Notes: generated from the letters alone by a model not told the origin. Shown: positions 6,713-13,966, numbered from the stretch's first letter. The stretch: 16,788 bases of DNA from PLA2 sp036273915 (GCA_036273915.1 DASUGR010000219.1:1-16788), one strand, 5' to 3'. Numbers and translations are program-made.

Positions 6713-7864
6713 CTACCGCCCCTTCCGGAGCCACGTCCGCCAGTCGGTGTCGGCGGGGAGGCCCGTGATCCGCGAGAGCGCGGCCCTCGCCTCCTCGGCA
6801 AAGGGACCGTCCAGCATCGAGACAAGAGCCTCGATCGCCTGGATCACGTTGAGGCGGCCGAGTCCGTTCGCGGCCCCCTTGCGGACCAGCGGGTCCGGAT
6901 CGGAGAGCAGCACCTGTAGGCGCGCCGCGAGGTCCTCGCGCGCAACGCGGAGGCCGCCGAGCGCGGTCGCCGCCGCCGCCCGCACCTCCGGAACCTCGGT
7001 CCGGCTGAACGCCACGCGCACCAGGGGGGCGCGCGCGGACTCGAAGCCGACGAGCCCGAGGAACGTCGCCGTCTCCTGGCGTTTCATCGCGTCGCGGTCC
7101 GTGAGGTCCGCGAGGTTCACGTAGGTGCGCAGGTCGGTGTCGTGCCACGAGCGCGTCGCGTCGCGCACCCTCTCCGTGTCCGCGGGCTGGAAGCGGGTGT
7201 CCTTCGCGAGAAGGAGGATCATCTGCGCCGCCGGCTTCCCCTCGAAGCGCTCGAGGCTCATCGCGATCGTGCCGCAGCTCATGAGCCCCGTGGCGTCGGG
7301 CGACCAGCTCTTGTCCTTGGCGAGCCGCGTCGCGCACTCGAGCGTGTGCTCGCTCTCGATCCTGCCCAGCACCTGGAGCGCGAGGAACTTGTCCTCGATC
7401 GCGCCGACCGCGCAGAAGAGCGCGTAGGGCCACTCGTCCTTCCGGCGGCGGATCGCCTGCTCAAGGAGGTAGTCGCGGGCGATCCGACGCGCGGGGTCGT
7501 TGGGCCCGATGTGTGCGCACATCACGCGCCCGACCACCGACTCGTCGGCGCCGGGCATCTCGGAGAGGAGGCGGAGGATGTCCTCGCGCACGCCGATGTA
7601 CTCGGGCTCGTCGGCGAGCGCGACGAGGACGCGGACCGCTTCGGGACCGTTGGTCATCGCGATCTCGGCGAGGATGGGCTTCAGGTCGCTCGGCCGCGCG
7701 ATCCCGCTCGGGGATCTCGACGTGATGTCCCGGAGCTGGCGGGTCAGGTCACGGACCTTGTTGGCGCGCCGCTGCTCCTCCGACTGCGGCGGCTTGCCGC
7801 GCGTGCCCCCCTGGGCATGCACGGCGGCACCGAGCGCCAAGAGGACGAGCATGGCACGAAGCAT
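6713..7864 (-). CDS. Secreted HEAT-repeat protein
   Basis: 383 aa. The N-terminus MLRAMLVLLALGAAVHAQ is a Sec signal peptide with probable cleavage after AVHA. The mature protein is all helical. Clear HEAT-type repeats occupy the C-terminal third, for example EVRAAAATALGGLRV and DPLVRKGAANGLGRLNV, and the chain ends in ALSRITGLPADTDWRTWL, a tail seen in other planctomycete-type HEAT proteins. HEAT arrays bind proteins; no catalytic motif is visible. The ATG at 7864 was chosen because the signal peptide begins there; the same frame is open far upstream through the opposite-strand gene, but that part does not look like protein. A GAGAAG lies about 3 nt before the ATG. The gene is divergent from the TPR gene. 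Confidence 0.8.
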   Translation of the reverse strand: MLRAMLVLLALGAAVHAQGGTRGKPPQSEEQRRANKVRDLTRQLRDITSRSPSGIARPSDLKPILAEIAMTNGPEAVRVLVALADEPEYIGVREDILRLLSEMPGADESVVGRVMCAHIGPNDPARRIARDYLLEQAIRRRKDEWPYALFCAVGAIEDKFLALQVLGRIESEHTLECATRLAKDKSWSPDATGLMSCGTIAMSLERFEGKPAAQMILLLAKDTRFQPADTERVRDATRSWHDTDLRTYVNLADLTDRDAMKRQETATFLGLVGFESARAPLVRVAFSRTEVPEVRAAAATALGGLRVAREDLAARLQVLLSDPDPLVRKGAANGLGRLNVIQAIEALVSMLDGPFAEEARAALSRITGLPADTDWRTWLRKGR

Positions 7865-7981
7865 GGGCTTCTCATCGGCCCCCGGACCCCCCCGGTTTAG
7901 CCGGGCTGTTCCCGAACGGTGACATCCCGGGCGGCGCGATCGCCTTTGCAGGAATGGCATTGTTGGTGCAGAATCCCACCC
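7865..7981. promoter_or_regulatory. Divergent promoter region between HEAT and TPR genes
   Basis: 117 nt between two start codons. For the plus strand, TTGCAG (7946-7951), a 17-nt spacer and CAGAAT (7969-7974) form a plausible promoter ending 7 nt before the TPR ATG. A small hairpin, CCCGG-TTTAG-CCGGG (7891-7905), lies on the HEAT side. No good minus-strand promoter was found. Confidence 0.4.
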
Positions 7982-9652
7982 ATGCGCATCGCCTCCCTCC
8001 TCCTCCTTCTCGCCCTGCCGGCGCTCGCCGGCGGCGCCGACGACGCCAAGGCGCTCCTCGCCAAGGGGGACGCGGCGAAGGCCGTCGAGGTCGCCCGCAA
8101 GGCCACGAAGGCCGACCCTTCCGACATCGCGGCGTGGCTCGTCCTCGCCGACGCGAGGGTCGCGCAGGACTCGCCGGAGGACGCGTGCGGCGACCTCGAA
8201 GCCGCGATCGCGAAGAACAAGGAGGAGCCGCGGCTCTGGCTCAAGCTCGGCGACATCAACATCAAGATCGCCGAGAAGCTCCAGAACTCGGGAAGCTCCG
8301 ACGGTATGACGATCGCGAACTACTACCTCGACGCCGAGCGCTGCTACGGCGAGGCGCTGAAGCGCGACGAGAAGTCGGCGCAGGCCGTGTTCGGGATGGC
8401 GAACGCGAACTACTGGTCCGGCCGCCCGGACGGGATCGAGAAGGCGAAGAAGCTCCTCTCCGACTGCCTCGCGCTGGACAAGGACTTCGCGAGGGCGCAC
8501 GCGCTCCAGGCGTACATGCTCTACCGCGAGGGCATGGAGCTCGCGAACCAGCGGAAGCAGGACGACGCGATGCCGAAGTTCCAGGCTGCGGAGACGGCGT
8601 ACGCGACCGCGCTCAAGCTCGGGGACAAGGACCCCATCGACATGGTCCGGTACGGCCACACGCTGCTCGCGCAGGATCGCCTCGACGAGGCGAAGGCGGC
8701 CTACCTCGAGGCGCTCAAGGCCGGGCCGATGAGCAAGACCCCGATCGAGAGCGGCCTCTACCACGTCGCGAACCGCCGCGCGAAGACGCCCTCCTGGGCG
8801 AACCCGAACCTGAAGCCGCTCCTCCAGGAGGCTGCCAAGGAGGTTCCCCAGTCGCCGCTCGCGTGGTTCTACCTCGCCTACTGCCAGACGCTGGAGAGCG
8901 ACTGGGACGCAGCGCTCGACTCCTACAAGAAGGCGCGGGACCTCGACCCGAAGAACGCGACCTACGTCTACCAGGTCGGCTACATGCACGAGCGGAAGGG
9001 CGACGGCGAGAAGGCGCTCGACGCCTACCGCGAGGCCCTGAAGATGGCGCCCAGCTACCCCGAGGTGGCCCTCCGGTTCCAGGGGATCATCCTCGCGGAG
9101 GCGCAGGACATCGACCGCGCCGAGAAGCTCTGGGACGAGCTGATCAAGCTCGCCCCCGAGAACGTGGACGTGCACAACAACTACGCGCTCGTGCTGCGCG
9201 ACTGGGCCGAGGCCACGCGGCGGGCCACCGACAAGGACCCGCCGGCCGAGGTGAAGCGGCGGATCAAGCGGTCCGGCGAGGTCTACGAGATCGCCGCGAG
9301 CCTCTCGAACGACCCGCAGATCCAGAGCGACACGGGGCTGCTCTTCGAGTACTACCCCTGCAACTTCGACGCGGAGAAGGCCAAGCGCTACTTCACGAAG
9401 GCGCTCCAGGAGTCGGACTACGCCTACCGCGACGCCTTCGACGGCCTCGACCGGCTCTGCAAGCGGACCGGCGACTGGGCGACGCTTGCGGACTACGCCG
9501 AGCGCGTGGTCGGTTCGATGGAGCGCGGAAACAACGCGATCGCGCCCGCGGGCGGCGGCCCGGCCAAGGCCATGCCCAACGAGTCGCCGGGACTGAAGGC
9601 GCGCGCCGAAGCCTCGCTCCGGCTCGCGCAGGATAAGCTCAAGAAGAGCTGA
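7982..9652 (+). CDS. Secreted tetratricopeptide-repeat protein
   Basis: 556 aa. The signal peptide MRIASLLLLLALPALAGG is followed by TPR helices along nearly the whole chain. The clearest units are near residues 21-55 (AKALLAKGDAAKAVEVARK), 295-330 (PLAWFYLAYCQTLESDWDA), 335-366 (VYQVGYMHERKGDGEKALD) and 370-410. An insert-like segment near 405-460 breaks the pattern. TPR proteins mediate protein-protein contacts; no enzyme domain is present. The start at 7982 is preferred over upstream in-frame codons because it begins the signal peptide. It has no Shine-Dalgarno, but a CAGAAT -10 candidate ends 7 nt upstream, so the message may be leaderless. The divergent partner, a secreted HEAT protein, may share its regulation. 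Confidence 0.88.
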   Translation: MRIASLLLLLALPALAGGADDAKALLAKGDAAKAVEVARKATKADPSDIAAWLVLADARVAQDSPEDACGDLEAAIAKNKEEPRLWLKLGDINIKIAEKLQNSGSSDGMTIANYYLDAERCYGEALKRDEKSAQAVFGMANANYWSGRPDGIEKAKKLLSDCLALDKDFARAHALQAYMLYREGMELANQRKQDDAMPKFQAAETAYATALKLGDKDPIDMVRYGHTLLAQDRLDEAKAAYLEALKAGPMSKTPIESGLYHVANRRAKTPSWANPNLKPLLQEAAKEVPQSPLAWFYLAYCQTLESDWDAALDSYKKARDLDPKNATYVYQVGYMHERKGDGEKALDAYREALKMAPSYPEVALRFQGIILAEAQDIDRAEKLWDELIKLAPENVDVHNNYALVLRDWAEATRRATDKDPPAEVKRRIKRSGEVYEIAASLSNDPQIQSDTGLLFEYYPCNFDAEKAKRYFTKALQESDYAYRDAFDGLDRLCKRTGDWATLADYAERVVGSMERGNNAIAPAGGGPAKAMPNESPGLKARAEASLRLAQDKLKKS

Positions 9653-9677
9653 CCCGCGCGTGCAGCGGGGGAATCGC

Positions 9678-9700
9678 AGGGGGCTCCGGGGGCCCCGGGC
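9678..9700. terminator. GC hairpin between convergent TPR and permease genes
   Basis: GGGGGCTCCGGGGGCCCCGG folds on itself (CCGGGG/CCCCGG or GGGGC/GCCCC) in the 52-nt gap between two gene ends. There is no T run. Its first 17 bases (9678-9694) recur exactly at 11232-11248. Confidence 0.35.
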
Positions 9701-9704
9701 GCGG

Positions 9705-10748
9705 TCACGCCTCGGCCGCCGTGAAGCGGCGGCGGAGCAGCCGCGTCGCCACGTTCAGGAAGGCGACGACGATCGGGCCGAGCACGATCCCCGCGAAGCC
9801 GAAGAGCGCGAGCCCGCCGAGCACGCCGAGGAAGAGCATCAGCGGGTGCGCTTCCATGTGGCGCCCGAGGAAGAGCGGCCGGACGAGGTTGTCCGCGCCG
9901 CCGATCACGATCGCGCCGTAGCCGGCGAGCACGAACCCGCGGACCGTGTCGCCCGCGATGAGGATCAGGTAGAGGGCGATCGGCAGCCAGATCGTGGTCG
10001 TGCCGACGAGCGGGATGAAGCTCGCGAGCGCCATCGCCGCGGCCCCCATCACGGGCTTCCCCACGCCGAGGATGAGCAGGATCACGAAGCCCAGGACGCC
10101 CTGCACGAGCGCCACGAGAAGGCCGCCGCGCACCGACGCCTGGATGGCGCCGTTGACGTCGTCGAGGACCTCGTTCCGGTCCTCGTCCGTGAGCGGGATG
10201 AGCCCGCGGAAGCTGCTGATGATCGCCGGACCGTCGCGGTAGAAGAAGAAGAGGCAGAGGAGCATCATCACGACGCCCGACAGGAGCCCGAACAGGAACT
10301 GCACGGCGCCGAACGCGCCCGCCGCGACCGACAGGACCTTCTCGCGCGCGAACGCGGCGATCTTCTCGACCGCGAGCGGCTCGTGCAGCTTCGCCTCGAC
10401 CCAGGCGCGCGCATCGACGGCGACCGAGGACTCCATCACGTGCTTCAGCGTGTCGCTCAACCGCCCCGAGTCGACCCACGCGACCGCGTCGCCCACGAGG
10501 ACGACGATCAGGAGCACGAAGGGCGCGACGACGAGGATGGCGACGAGGAAGGTCATGAGCAGCGCGGCGAGCCCCCGCCTCCCGCCCAGCCGCGCGGCGA
10601 GGCGCGTCTGGCCCCCGTAGGTCACCGCGGCGAGGACCGCGGCCCATAGAATGGAGAGCAGGAACGGCTCGAAGAGACGGAACGCCAGGTAGACGAGCGC
10701 GACGACGACCACGCTCAGGAGGATGGCCATGAAGACCTTGCGATCCAT
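9705..10748 (-). CDS. AI-2E family (PerM-like) membrane transporter
   Basis: 347 aa, the usual length. About eight hydrophobic segments: two at the N-terminus (about 7-43), one near 63-87, a long soluble stretch (about 90-145), then several in the C-terminal half. FIPLVGTTTIWLPIALYL matches the conserved GxTxxxxP loop of the family, and the chain ends in a basic RRR-rich tail. Members export small molecules or ions (AI-2 for TqsA, Na+/H+ exchange for others), so the substrate cannot be assigned. The start at 10748 lies inside the divergent alkyltransferase gene (20-nt overlap). A TAGGAT 9 nt upstream of the ATG (10763-10758) is a candidate -10 box. A start at 10730 would reduce the overlap. 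Confidence 0.9.
   Translation of the reverse strand: MDRKVFMAILLSVVVVALVYLAFRLFEPFLLSILWAAVLAAVTYGGQTRLAARLGGRRGLAALLMTFLVAILVVAPFVLLIVVLVGDAVAWVDSGRLSDTLKHVMESSVAVDARAWVEAKLHEPLAVEKIAAFAREKVLSVAAGAFGAVQFLFGLLSGVVMMLLCLFFFYRDGPAIISSFRGLIPLTDEDRNEVLDDVNGAIQASVRGGLLVALVQGVLGFVILLILGVGKPVMGAAAMALASFIPLVGTTTIWLPIALYLILIAGDTVRGFVLAGYGAIVIGGADNLVRPLFLGRHMEAHPLMLFLGVLGGLALFGFAGIVLGPIVVAFLNVATRLLRRRFTAAEA
10717..10722 (+). promoter_or_regulatory. Shine-Dalgarno deciding the alkyltransferase start
   Basis: A perfect AGGAGG ends 6 nt before the ATG at 10729. The ATG at 10723 abuts it and so is too close, and the ATG at 10747 has no such site. Confidence 0.6.
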
Positions 10749-11226
10749 GCCGCCCGAATCCTATCCGGTCCGCTGGGACTCGGTAGATACCGCGGCGGGG
10801 CCGGTCTCTTTCGCGACCGACGGCGCGCGGGTCGCGCGCATCCACCTGGGCGAGGCGCGGCGGGACGGAACGAGGCCCACGCCGCTCGACCGCGAGGTGC
10901 GGCGGCAGATCGCGGACTACTTCGCGGGCCGGCGCCGCGAGTTCGACCTCCCCGCGGCGCCGGAGCTCCCGCGCTTCACGGGGGCCGTGCTCGCGGCGGT
11001 CGCGCGGATCCCGTTCGGGGAGACGCGCTCCTACGGCGAGATCGCGGCGGCGGTCGGCTCGCCGAAGGCCGCGCGGGCGGTCGGGCAGGCCGTCGGCAGC
11101 AACCCGCTCCCGCTCCTCATCCCGTGCCACCGCGTGCTCGCGGCGGAGGGGCGGATCGGCGGCTTCGGCGGCGGGCTCCCGTGGAAGCGGTTCCTCCTCG
11201 GACTCGAGGGGATCTCCGCGCCGTAG
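10729..11226 (+). CDS. ogt: Methylated-DNA--protein-cysteine methyltransferase (Ogt/MGMT family)
   Basis: 165 aa. It repairs O6-alkylguanine (and O4-alkylthymine) by moving the alkyl group irreversibly to its own cysteine. The active-site motif IPCHRV is at 131-136 (Cys133). The helix-turn-helix region carries SYGEIA (101-106, with the DNA-probing Tyr102) and AARAVGQAVGSNP (114-126), where Arg117 is at the arginine-finger position. GGFGGGLPWKRFLLGLEG closes the fold. The N-terminal domain is short and divergent, and there is no Ada regulatory domain. The start at 10729 is chosen for its AGGAGG; ATG 10747 would give 159 aa and is also acceptable. The 5' end overlaps the permease gene head-to-head. 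Confidence 0.93.
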   Translation: MKTLRSMPPESYPVRWDSVDTAAGPVSFATDGARVARIHLGEARRDGTRPTPLDREVRRQIADYFAGRRREFDLPAAPELPRFTGAVLAAVARIPFGETRSYGEIAAAVGSPKAARAVGQAVGSNPLPLLIPCHRVLAAEGRIGGFGGGLPWKRFLLGLEGISAP

Positions 11227-11232
11227 ATCCGA

Positions 11233-11270
11233 GGGGGCTCCGGGGGCCGGCCTACCGCCCCCCAGCCCCC
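11233..11270. terminator. Strong hairpin between convergent alkyltransferase and hydrolase genes
   Basis: GGGGGCT (11233-11239) pairs with AGCCCCC (11264-11270), and GGGGGC (11242-11247) with GCCCCC (11257-11262), around a 9-nt loop. It spans the 25-nt gap and the last codons of the hydrolase. It lacks a T run; its position suggests a two-way transcription stop. Confidence 0.5.
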
Positions 11271-12076
11271 CCGGAATCCCTCAGCCAGTCGAGCGTCGCC
11301 CGGTTGAACTCGTCCGCCATCTCGACGCAGGCGAGATGCGACGCGTGCGGTCCCTGGAACTGGTGGTAGCGCGCGCCCTTGATCCGCTCGGCGACCGCGC
11401 GGCCGTACCGCGGCGGCACCTGCACGTCCATCTCGCCCGCCGTGACGAGGACCGGGCAGCGGATCTCGCCGAGCCTGCCCATCGCGTCGTGCGTCTTGTC
11501 GGCGTGGATGTGGCCGAGGACGCCCTTGGCCGCCGGCGGCGCCGCGAGGAACGCCTCCTCCATCCCGCGCACCGCATCCCCGCTCTCCTGGAGGAACGTC
11601 GGGCTCGTGATCCACATGAGCGCGTATCGGATGAACGCCTTCATGTCGCCGTGCTTCACCGGCTCCTCAAGCGTCTCGATCATGCGGATGAACCACTCGT
11701 CGGACTTCCCCCACGTGCCGTGGAGCTGCGCGGTGCGCACCTTGTCGGGGTGGCGGATGGCGAGCTCCTGCGCGACCGTCGAGCCGAGGCTCAAGCCCGA
11801 GACGTGCGCGGACCCGATGTCGAGGAAGTCGAGCAGCTGCGCCGCGTCGTCGGCCATCACGGCCATGGAGCAGGTCAGGGGGTCCGGGGGCACGGTGGAG
11901 TTGCCGACGCCGCGGGAGTCGAAGACGATCGTCCGGTACCGCTCCGCGTACGCGGGCACCTGCGCGGCCCAGAACCGGTGGTCGGCGCCCGTTCCCATGA
12001 TGAGCAGCAGGGGGTCGCCCCTGCCCTGCTCCTCGTAGTGGATCTCGAGGCCGTTCTTGAGCTTGGCGGTAGGCAT
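11252..12076 (-). CDS. Alpha/beta hydrolase
   Basis: 274 aa, the standard length for a single-domain alpha/beta hydrolase. The N-terminal strands (ENGLEIHYEEQG-like; LLLIMGTGADHRFW with the oxyanion HG-type turn replaced by GTG) lead to the nucleophile elbow SGLSLGS with Ser96. Asp217 in AGEMDVQVPP and His244 in GPHASHL complete a Ser-Asp-His triad. A helical cap lies between about 125 and 195. Substrates of this broad family range from esters to lactones and C-C bonds; none can be named here, though 3-oxoadipate enol-lactonase-like enzymes share this layout. The cytoplasmic N-terminus starts MPTAKLKNGL. There is no Shine-Dalgarno; TAACCT ends 6 nt before the ATG. A terminator lies just upstream, so it has its own promoter. 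Confidence 0.88.
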   Translation of the reverse strand: MPTAKLKNGLEIHYEEQGRGDPLLLIMGTGADHRFWAAQVPAYAERYRTIVFDSRGVGNSTVPPDPLTCSMAVMADDAAQLLDFLDIGSAHVSGLSLGSTVAQELAIRHPDKVRTAQLHGTWGKSDEWFIRMIETLEEPVKHGDMKAFIRYALMWITSPTFLQESGDAVRGMEEAFLAAPPAAKGVLGHIHADKTHDAMGRLGEIRCPVLVTAGEMDVQVPPRYGRAVAERIKGARYHQFQGPHASHLACVEMADEFNRATLDWLRDSGGAGGR

Positions 12077-12082
12077 CGGCGC

Positions 12083-12088
12083 AGGTTA
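12083..12088 (-). promoter_or_regulatory. Candidate -10 box of the hydrolase gene
   Basis: TAACCT on the minus strand ends 6 nt before the ATG. The terminator at 12114-12145 leaves only 37 nt for a promoter, so a leaderless arrangement fits. No good -35 was found. Confidence 0.35.
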
Positions 12089-12113
12089 GCACCCGGCTTC
12101 CGGCGCCTTCCCG

Positions 12114-12145
12114 AAAAGAATCGGTCCGGGCCGAAGCCCGGACCG
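12114..12145 (-). terminator. Rho-independent terminator with UUCG loop
   Basis: On the minus strand a perfect 10-bp stem CGGTCCGGGC/GCCCGGACCG closes a TTCG tetraloop and is followed by ATTCTTTT. It lies about 220 nt downstream of the amidase gene and just ahead of the hydrolase gene. It is the most canonical terminator in the window. Confidence 0.7.
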
Positions 12146-12279
12146 TGGCCCACGACGTCCGTTCCTTCAGGGAATGCCCTCACCCTGCCGGCCGACTTTC
12201 TCGTGGCGGGGCTAGGGATACACGAGCCCGGGTCACCGGCGCGTCACGGCGGCGCGGCGCCCGGCTGCGGCGGGACCGA

Positions 12280-12296
12280 GCGCGGAAGCTCCGCGC
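12280..12296. repeat. Small perfect hairpin beside the short repeat copy
   Basis: GCGCGGA (12280-12286) and TCCGCGC (12290-12296) form a 7-bp stem with a 3-nt loop. It abuts the left edge of the repeat at 12295. Confidence 0.5.
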
Positions 12297-12353
12297 TTGT
12301 GAACAGATCCCCGCTGGCTTCGGCCGGCCTCGGGCCGACGCCGGGATTTTCAG
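12295..12353 (+). repeat. Intergenic structured repeat, short copy
   Basis: It begins GCTTGTGAAC and ends near GCCGGGATTTTCAG. It matches both ends of the longer copy at 16637-16788 almost base for base but lacks about 93 nt of the middle. As RNA it can fold by pairing ATCCC with GGGAT and GGCCGA with TCGGCC. It lies directly downstream of the amidase stop codon and could add a 3' hairpin to that transcript. Confidence 0.7.
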
Positions 12354-12363
12354 AGCCTCTCAC

Positions 12364-13257
12364 TCAGCGCTGGAGGCGGGCCATGAACTGGCCCCACGGG
12401 AACCGGGCCCCCGGGCACTCCGTCGCGTGGACGAAGTGGTGGGGCACCACCGCCTCCGCGGGGATCCCGTACTCCGCCATGAGCGCCCGGACGAGGCGGA
12501 CGAGAGCGTCCATCTGCCTCTGGGAGGGCGCGACGGTCGTGAAGTCGCCCACGAGGCAGATGCCGATGCTGTGGAGGTTCCAGCGGTTGTCGTCGCCCTT
12601 GCGCGCCCGCGCGTGGGCACCCTCGCGCTGCTCCTTCCACCGGAAGCCGACCTCGACCTCTCCGTCGCCGGACTGGGTGCCGTTCCCGATGACGAAGTGG
12701 TAGCCGAGGCCGTCCCAGCCCGGGTTCGCGAGGTGGACCTTGTTGATGACCGCGGCGCTGCCGCTCGTCATGGCCGCGTGGTGGATCACGATCGCCTGCC
12801 AGTCCCGGGTCCTCGCGCCCGGCAGCGGCTGCCACTCCACGGGCAGGCCGCTGGAGGACGGCGCCGCCTTGGGTGCGATGACGAGCGGGACCTGCTCGAC
12901 GGGCTTGCGGCCCGCGCGCAGCGTGGCGAGCTTCGACGTGACCAGCTCCGCGTCCCCCGCCGACACGACGTACTCGTCCCCGCGGCGCAGGCAGGGATGG
13001 CCCATCGCCACGCTCTCGCCGTTGACGACCGCGTTCCGGCTGTCCCGTGCGAGCATGATGTAGTCCGGGGCGGTGGACATCTCGATGAAGCCGTCGGCCT
13101 CCCCGAGGTAGTCGAGCTCGAGCTTGTCCGCGAGGCGATGGACGCTCACGTAGGTGCGGCTCGGCAGCTCGGCCGAGGTCTCCCGGACCTGCGGGACACG
13201 GCTCGACTGGCAGCCGGCGAAGACGACGATCAAGGTGAGCGCAATCCCTGCGCGCAT
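12364..13257 (-). CDS. Lipoprotein N-acetylmuramoyl-L-alanine amidase (Amidase_2/PGRP type)
   Basis: 297 aa. The lipoprotein signal ends VVFAGC (Cys16). Residues 33-112 look like the copper-amine-oxidase N-terminal (stalk) domain, with VVNGESVAM and a following Arg-Gly-Asp-Glu-Tyr strand. Residues 140-297 are the zinc amidase that splits the bond between MurNAc and L-Ala of peptidoglycan. The zinc ligands by T7-lysozyme spacing are His159 (IVIHHAA), His273 (VPHHFVHATECPG) and Cys281; GLGYHFVIGNG (183-193) is the family core strand. The ATG at 13257 is chosen over an upstream codon because GAGGAGG lies 7 nt before it and the lipoprotein signal starts there. It probably acts in wall turnover or muropeptide recycling from the periplasmic face. 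It is transcribed alone. Confidence 0.9.
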   Translation of the reverse strand: MRAGIALTLIVVFAGCQSSRVPQVRETSAELPSRTYVSVHRLADKLELDYLGEADGFIEMSTAPDYIMLARDSRNAVVNGESVAMGHPCLRRGDEYVVSAGDAELVTSKLATLRAGRKPVEQVPLVIAPKAAPSSSGLPVEWQPLPGARTRDWQAIVIHHAAMTSGSAAVINKVHLANPGWDGLGYHFVIGNGTQSGDGEVEVGFRWKEQREGAHARARKGDDNRWNLHSIGICLVGDFTTVAPSQRQMDALVRLVRALMAEYGIPAEAVVPHHFVHATECPGARFPWGQFMARLQR

Positions 13258-13264
13258 GCGGAAC

Positions 13265-13270
13265 CCTCCT
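13265..13270 (-). promoter_or_regulatory. Shine-Dalgarno of the amidase gene
   Basis: AGGAGG on the minus strand, 7 nt before the ATG at 13257. It decides this start over the in-frame upstream codon at 13287. Confidence 0.7.
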
Positions 13271-13291
13271 CGGAGCGGCGGCACCATACCT

Positions 13292-13320
13292 ATTGTGGGT
13301 TAAAGCTTACACGAGCCCAA
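13292..13320 (-). promoter_or_regulatory. Promoter of the amidase gene
   Basis: On the minus strand TTGGGC (13320-13315), a 17-nt spacer and CACAAT (13297-13292), set in an unusually AT-rich patch (13285-13320). The 5' leader would be about 27 nt and contains the Shine-Dalgarno. Confidence 0.5.
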
Positions 13321-13522
13321 TACCGGCGACACGACATTCCGGCCTTCGATCCATCCTCGGGGGAGTCCGCGGCGCGGCCACGCGGGGACTTCGCGGAGAG
13401 GTCCGGCCTATCGAATGATTCGGTCGCGAACCGCGAGGACTGGAGTCCCGCGGGTAGGGGGTTCCGGCCGCCCGGGGCCAGCGCGGGTCGGGGCGGCGGC
13501 GGCTGGCTCCCGCCGCGCGCGC
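13321..13522. other. Spacer between amidase promoter and membrane protein gene
   Basis: About 200 nt with no supported gene. GCGGC...GCCGC near the end of the membrane-protein gene could form a weak hairpin. Nothing else stands out. Confidence 0.4.
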
Positions 13523-13900
13523 TCAGAAGCCGACCGCGGTCGCGTAGGCGACGACGCCGGTGTAGAGCGCCGTCTGTACGCAGAGAACGACGCAGCCGAA
13601 CATCTCCACGACCTCGCTCCAGTAGCCTGTCTCCGGGGCGCCGAGGCGTGCGCGGAGCGTCCGGTTCATCACCGGCATGCAGACGGCGAAGAACCAGGCG
13701 AGCACGCTGAAGAGCGCGAAGACGCCGGCGGTCTCGGGATGCTCGATGCGCCTGCCGACGACGAGGGCGATGACCGCGACGTGATCCAGCGCCGTGACCC
13801 AGAGGGCGATGCGGAGCGCGGGGCTCGAGCGGACGTAGCTCAGGGAGCGGTCCATGAGACCGCGATCGTAGGGATCTTCAACCGGGAGGTGGGGGGCCAT
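13523..13900 (-). CDS. Small membrane protein, unknown function
   Basis: 125 aa with three hydrophobic helices: about residues 32-48 (ALWVTALDHVAVIALVV), 58-77 (AGVFALFSVLAWFFAVCMPV) and 100-121 (FGCVVLCVQTALYTGVVAYA). The loop between helices 2 and 3 is charged. No family recognised and no catalytic motif; it is too short for a typical transporter. The start at 13900 is supported by a promoter about 40 nt upstream and a GGAAGG 10 nt before the ATG; an internal ATG at 13855 would remove 15 residues and still keep all helices. It lies between the amidase and the two-component genes, all on the minus strand, but with its own promoter. Confidence 0.65.
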   Translation of the reverse strand: MAPHLPVEDPYDRGLMDRSLSYVRSSPALRIALWVTALDHVAVIALVVGRRIEHPETAGVFALFSVLAWFFAVCMPVMNRTLRARLGAPETGYWSEVVEMFGCVVLCVQTALYTGVVAYATAVGF

Positions 13901-13938
13901 GTTGGGTGCACCTTCCGACAGGCGGGAGCGTCAAAGCG

Positions 13939-13966
13939 ATTCTACCGCCGGCGGGCGACCCCGCAA
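13939..13966 (-). promoter_or_regulatory. Promoter of the small membrane protein gene
   Basis: TTGCGG (13966-13961), a 16-nt spacer and TAGAAT (13944-13939) on the minus strand. The leader would be about 31 nt. Confidence 0.5.

Noticed and set aside
7865..9175. Upstream extension of the HEAT-repeat gene through the TPR gene
   Set aside because: The added 437 residues are antisense to a well supported TPR gene and would bury the signal peptide in the middle of the protein.
9493..11130. Minus-strand frame overlapping the permease and alkyltransferase
   Set aside because: Low-complexity Arg/Ala/Asp sequence in a different frame from the permease, with no motif.
12280..12353. CRISPR-like repeat
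   Set aside because: Only two distant copies exist, without regular spacers or cas genes.
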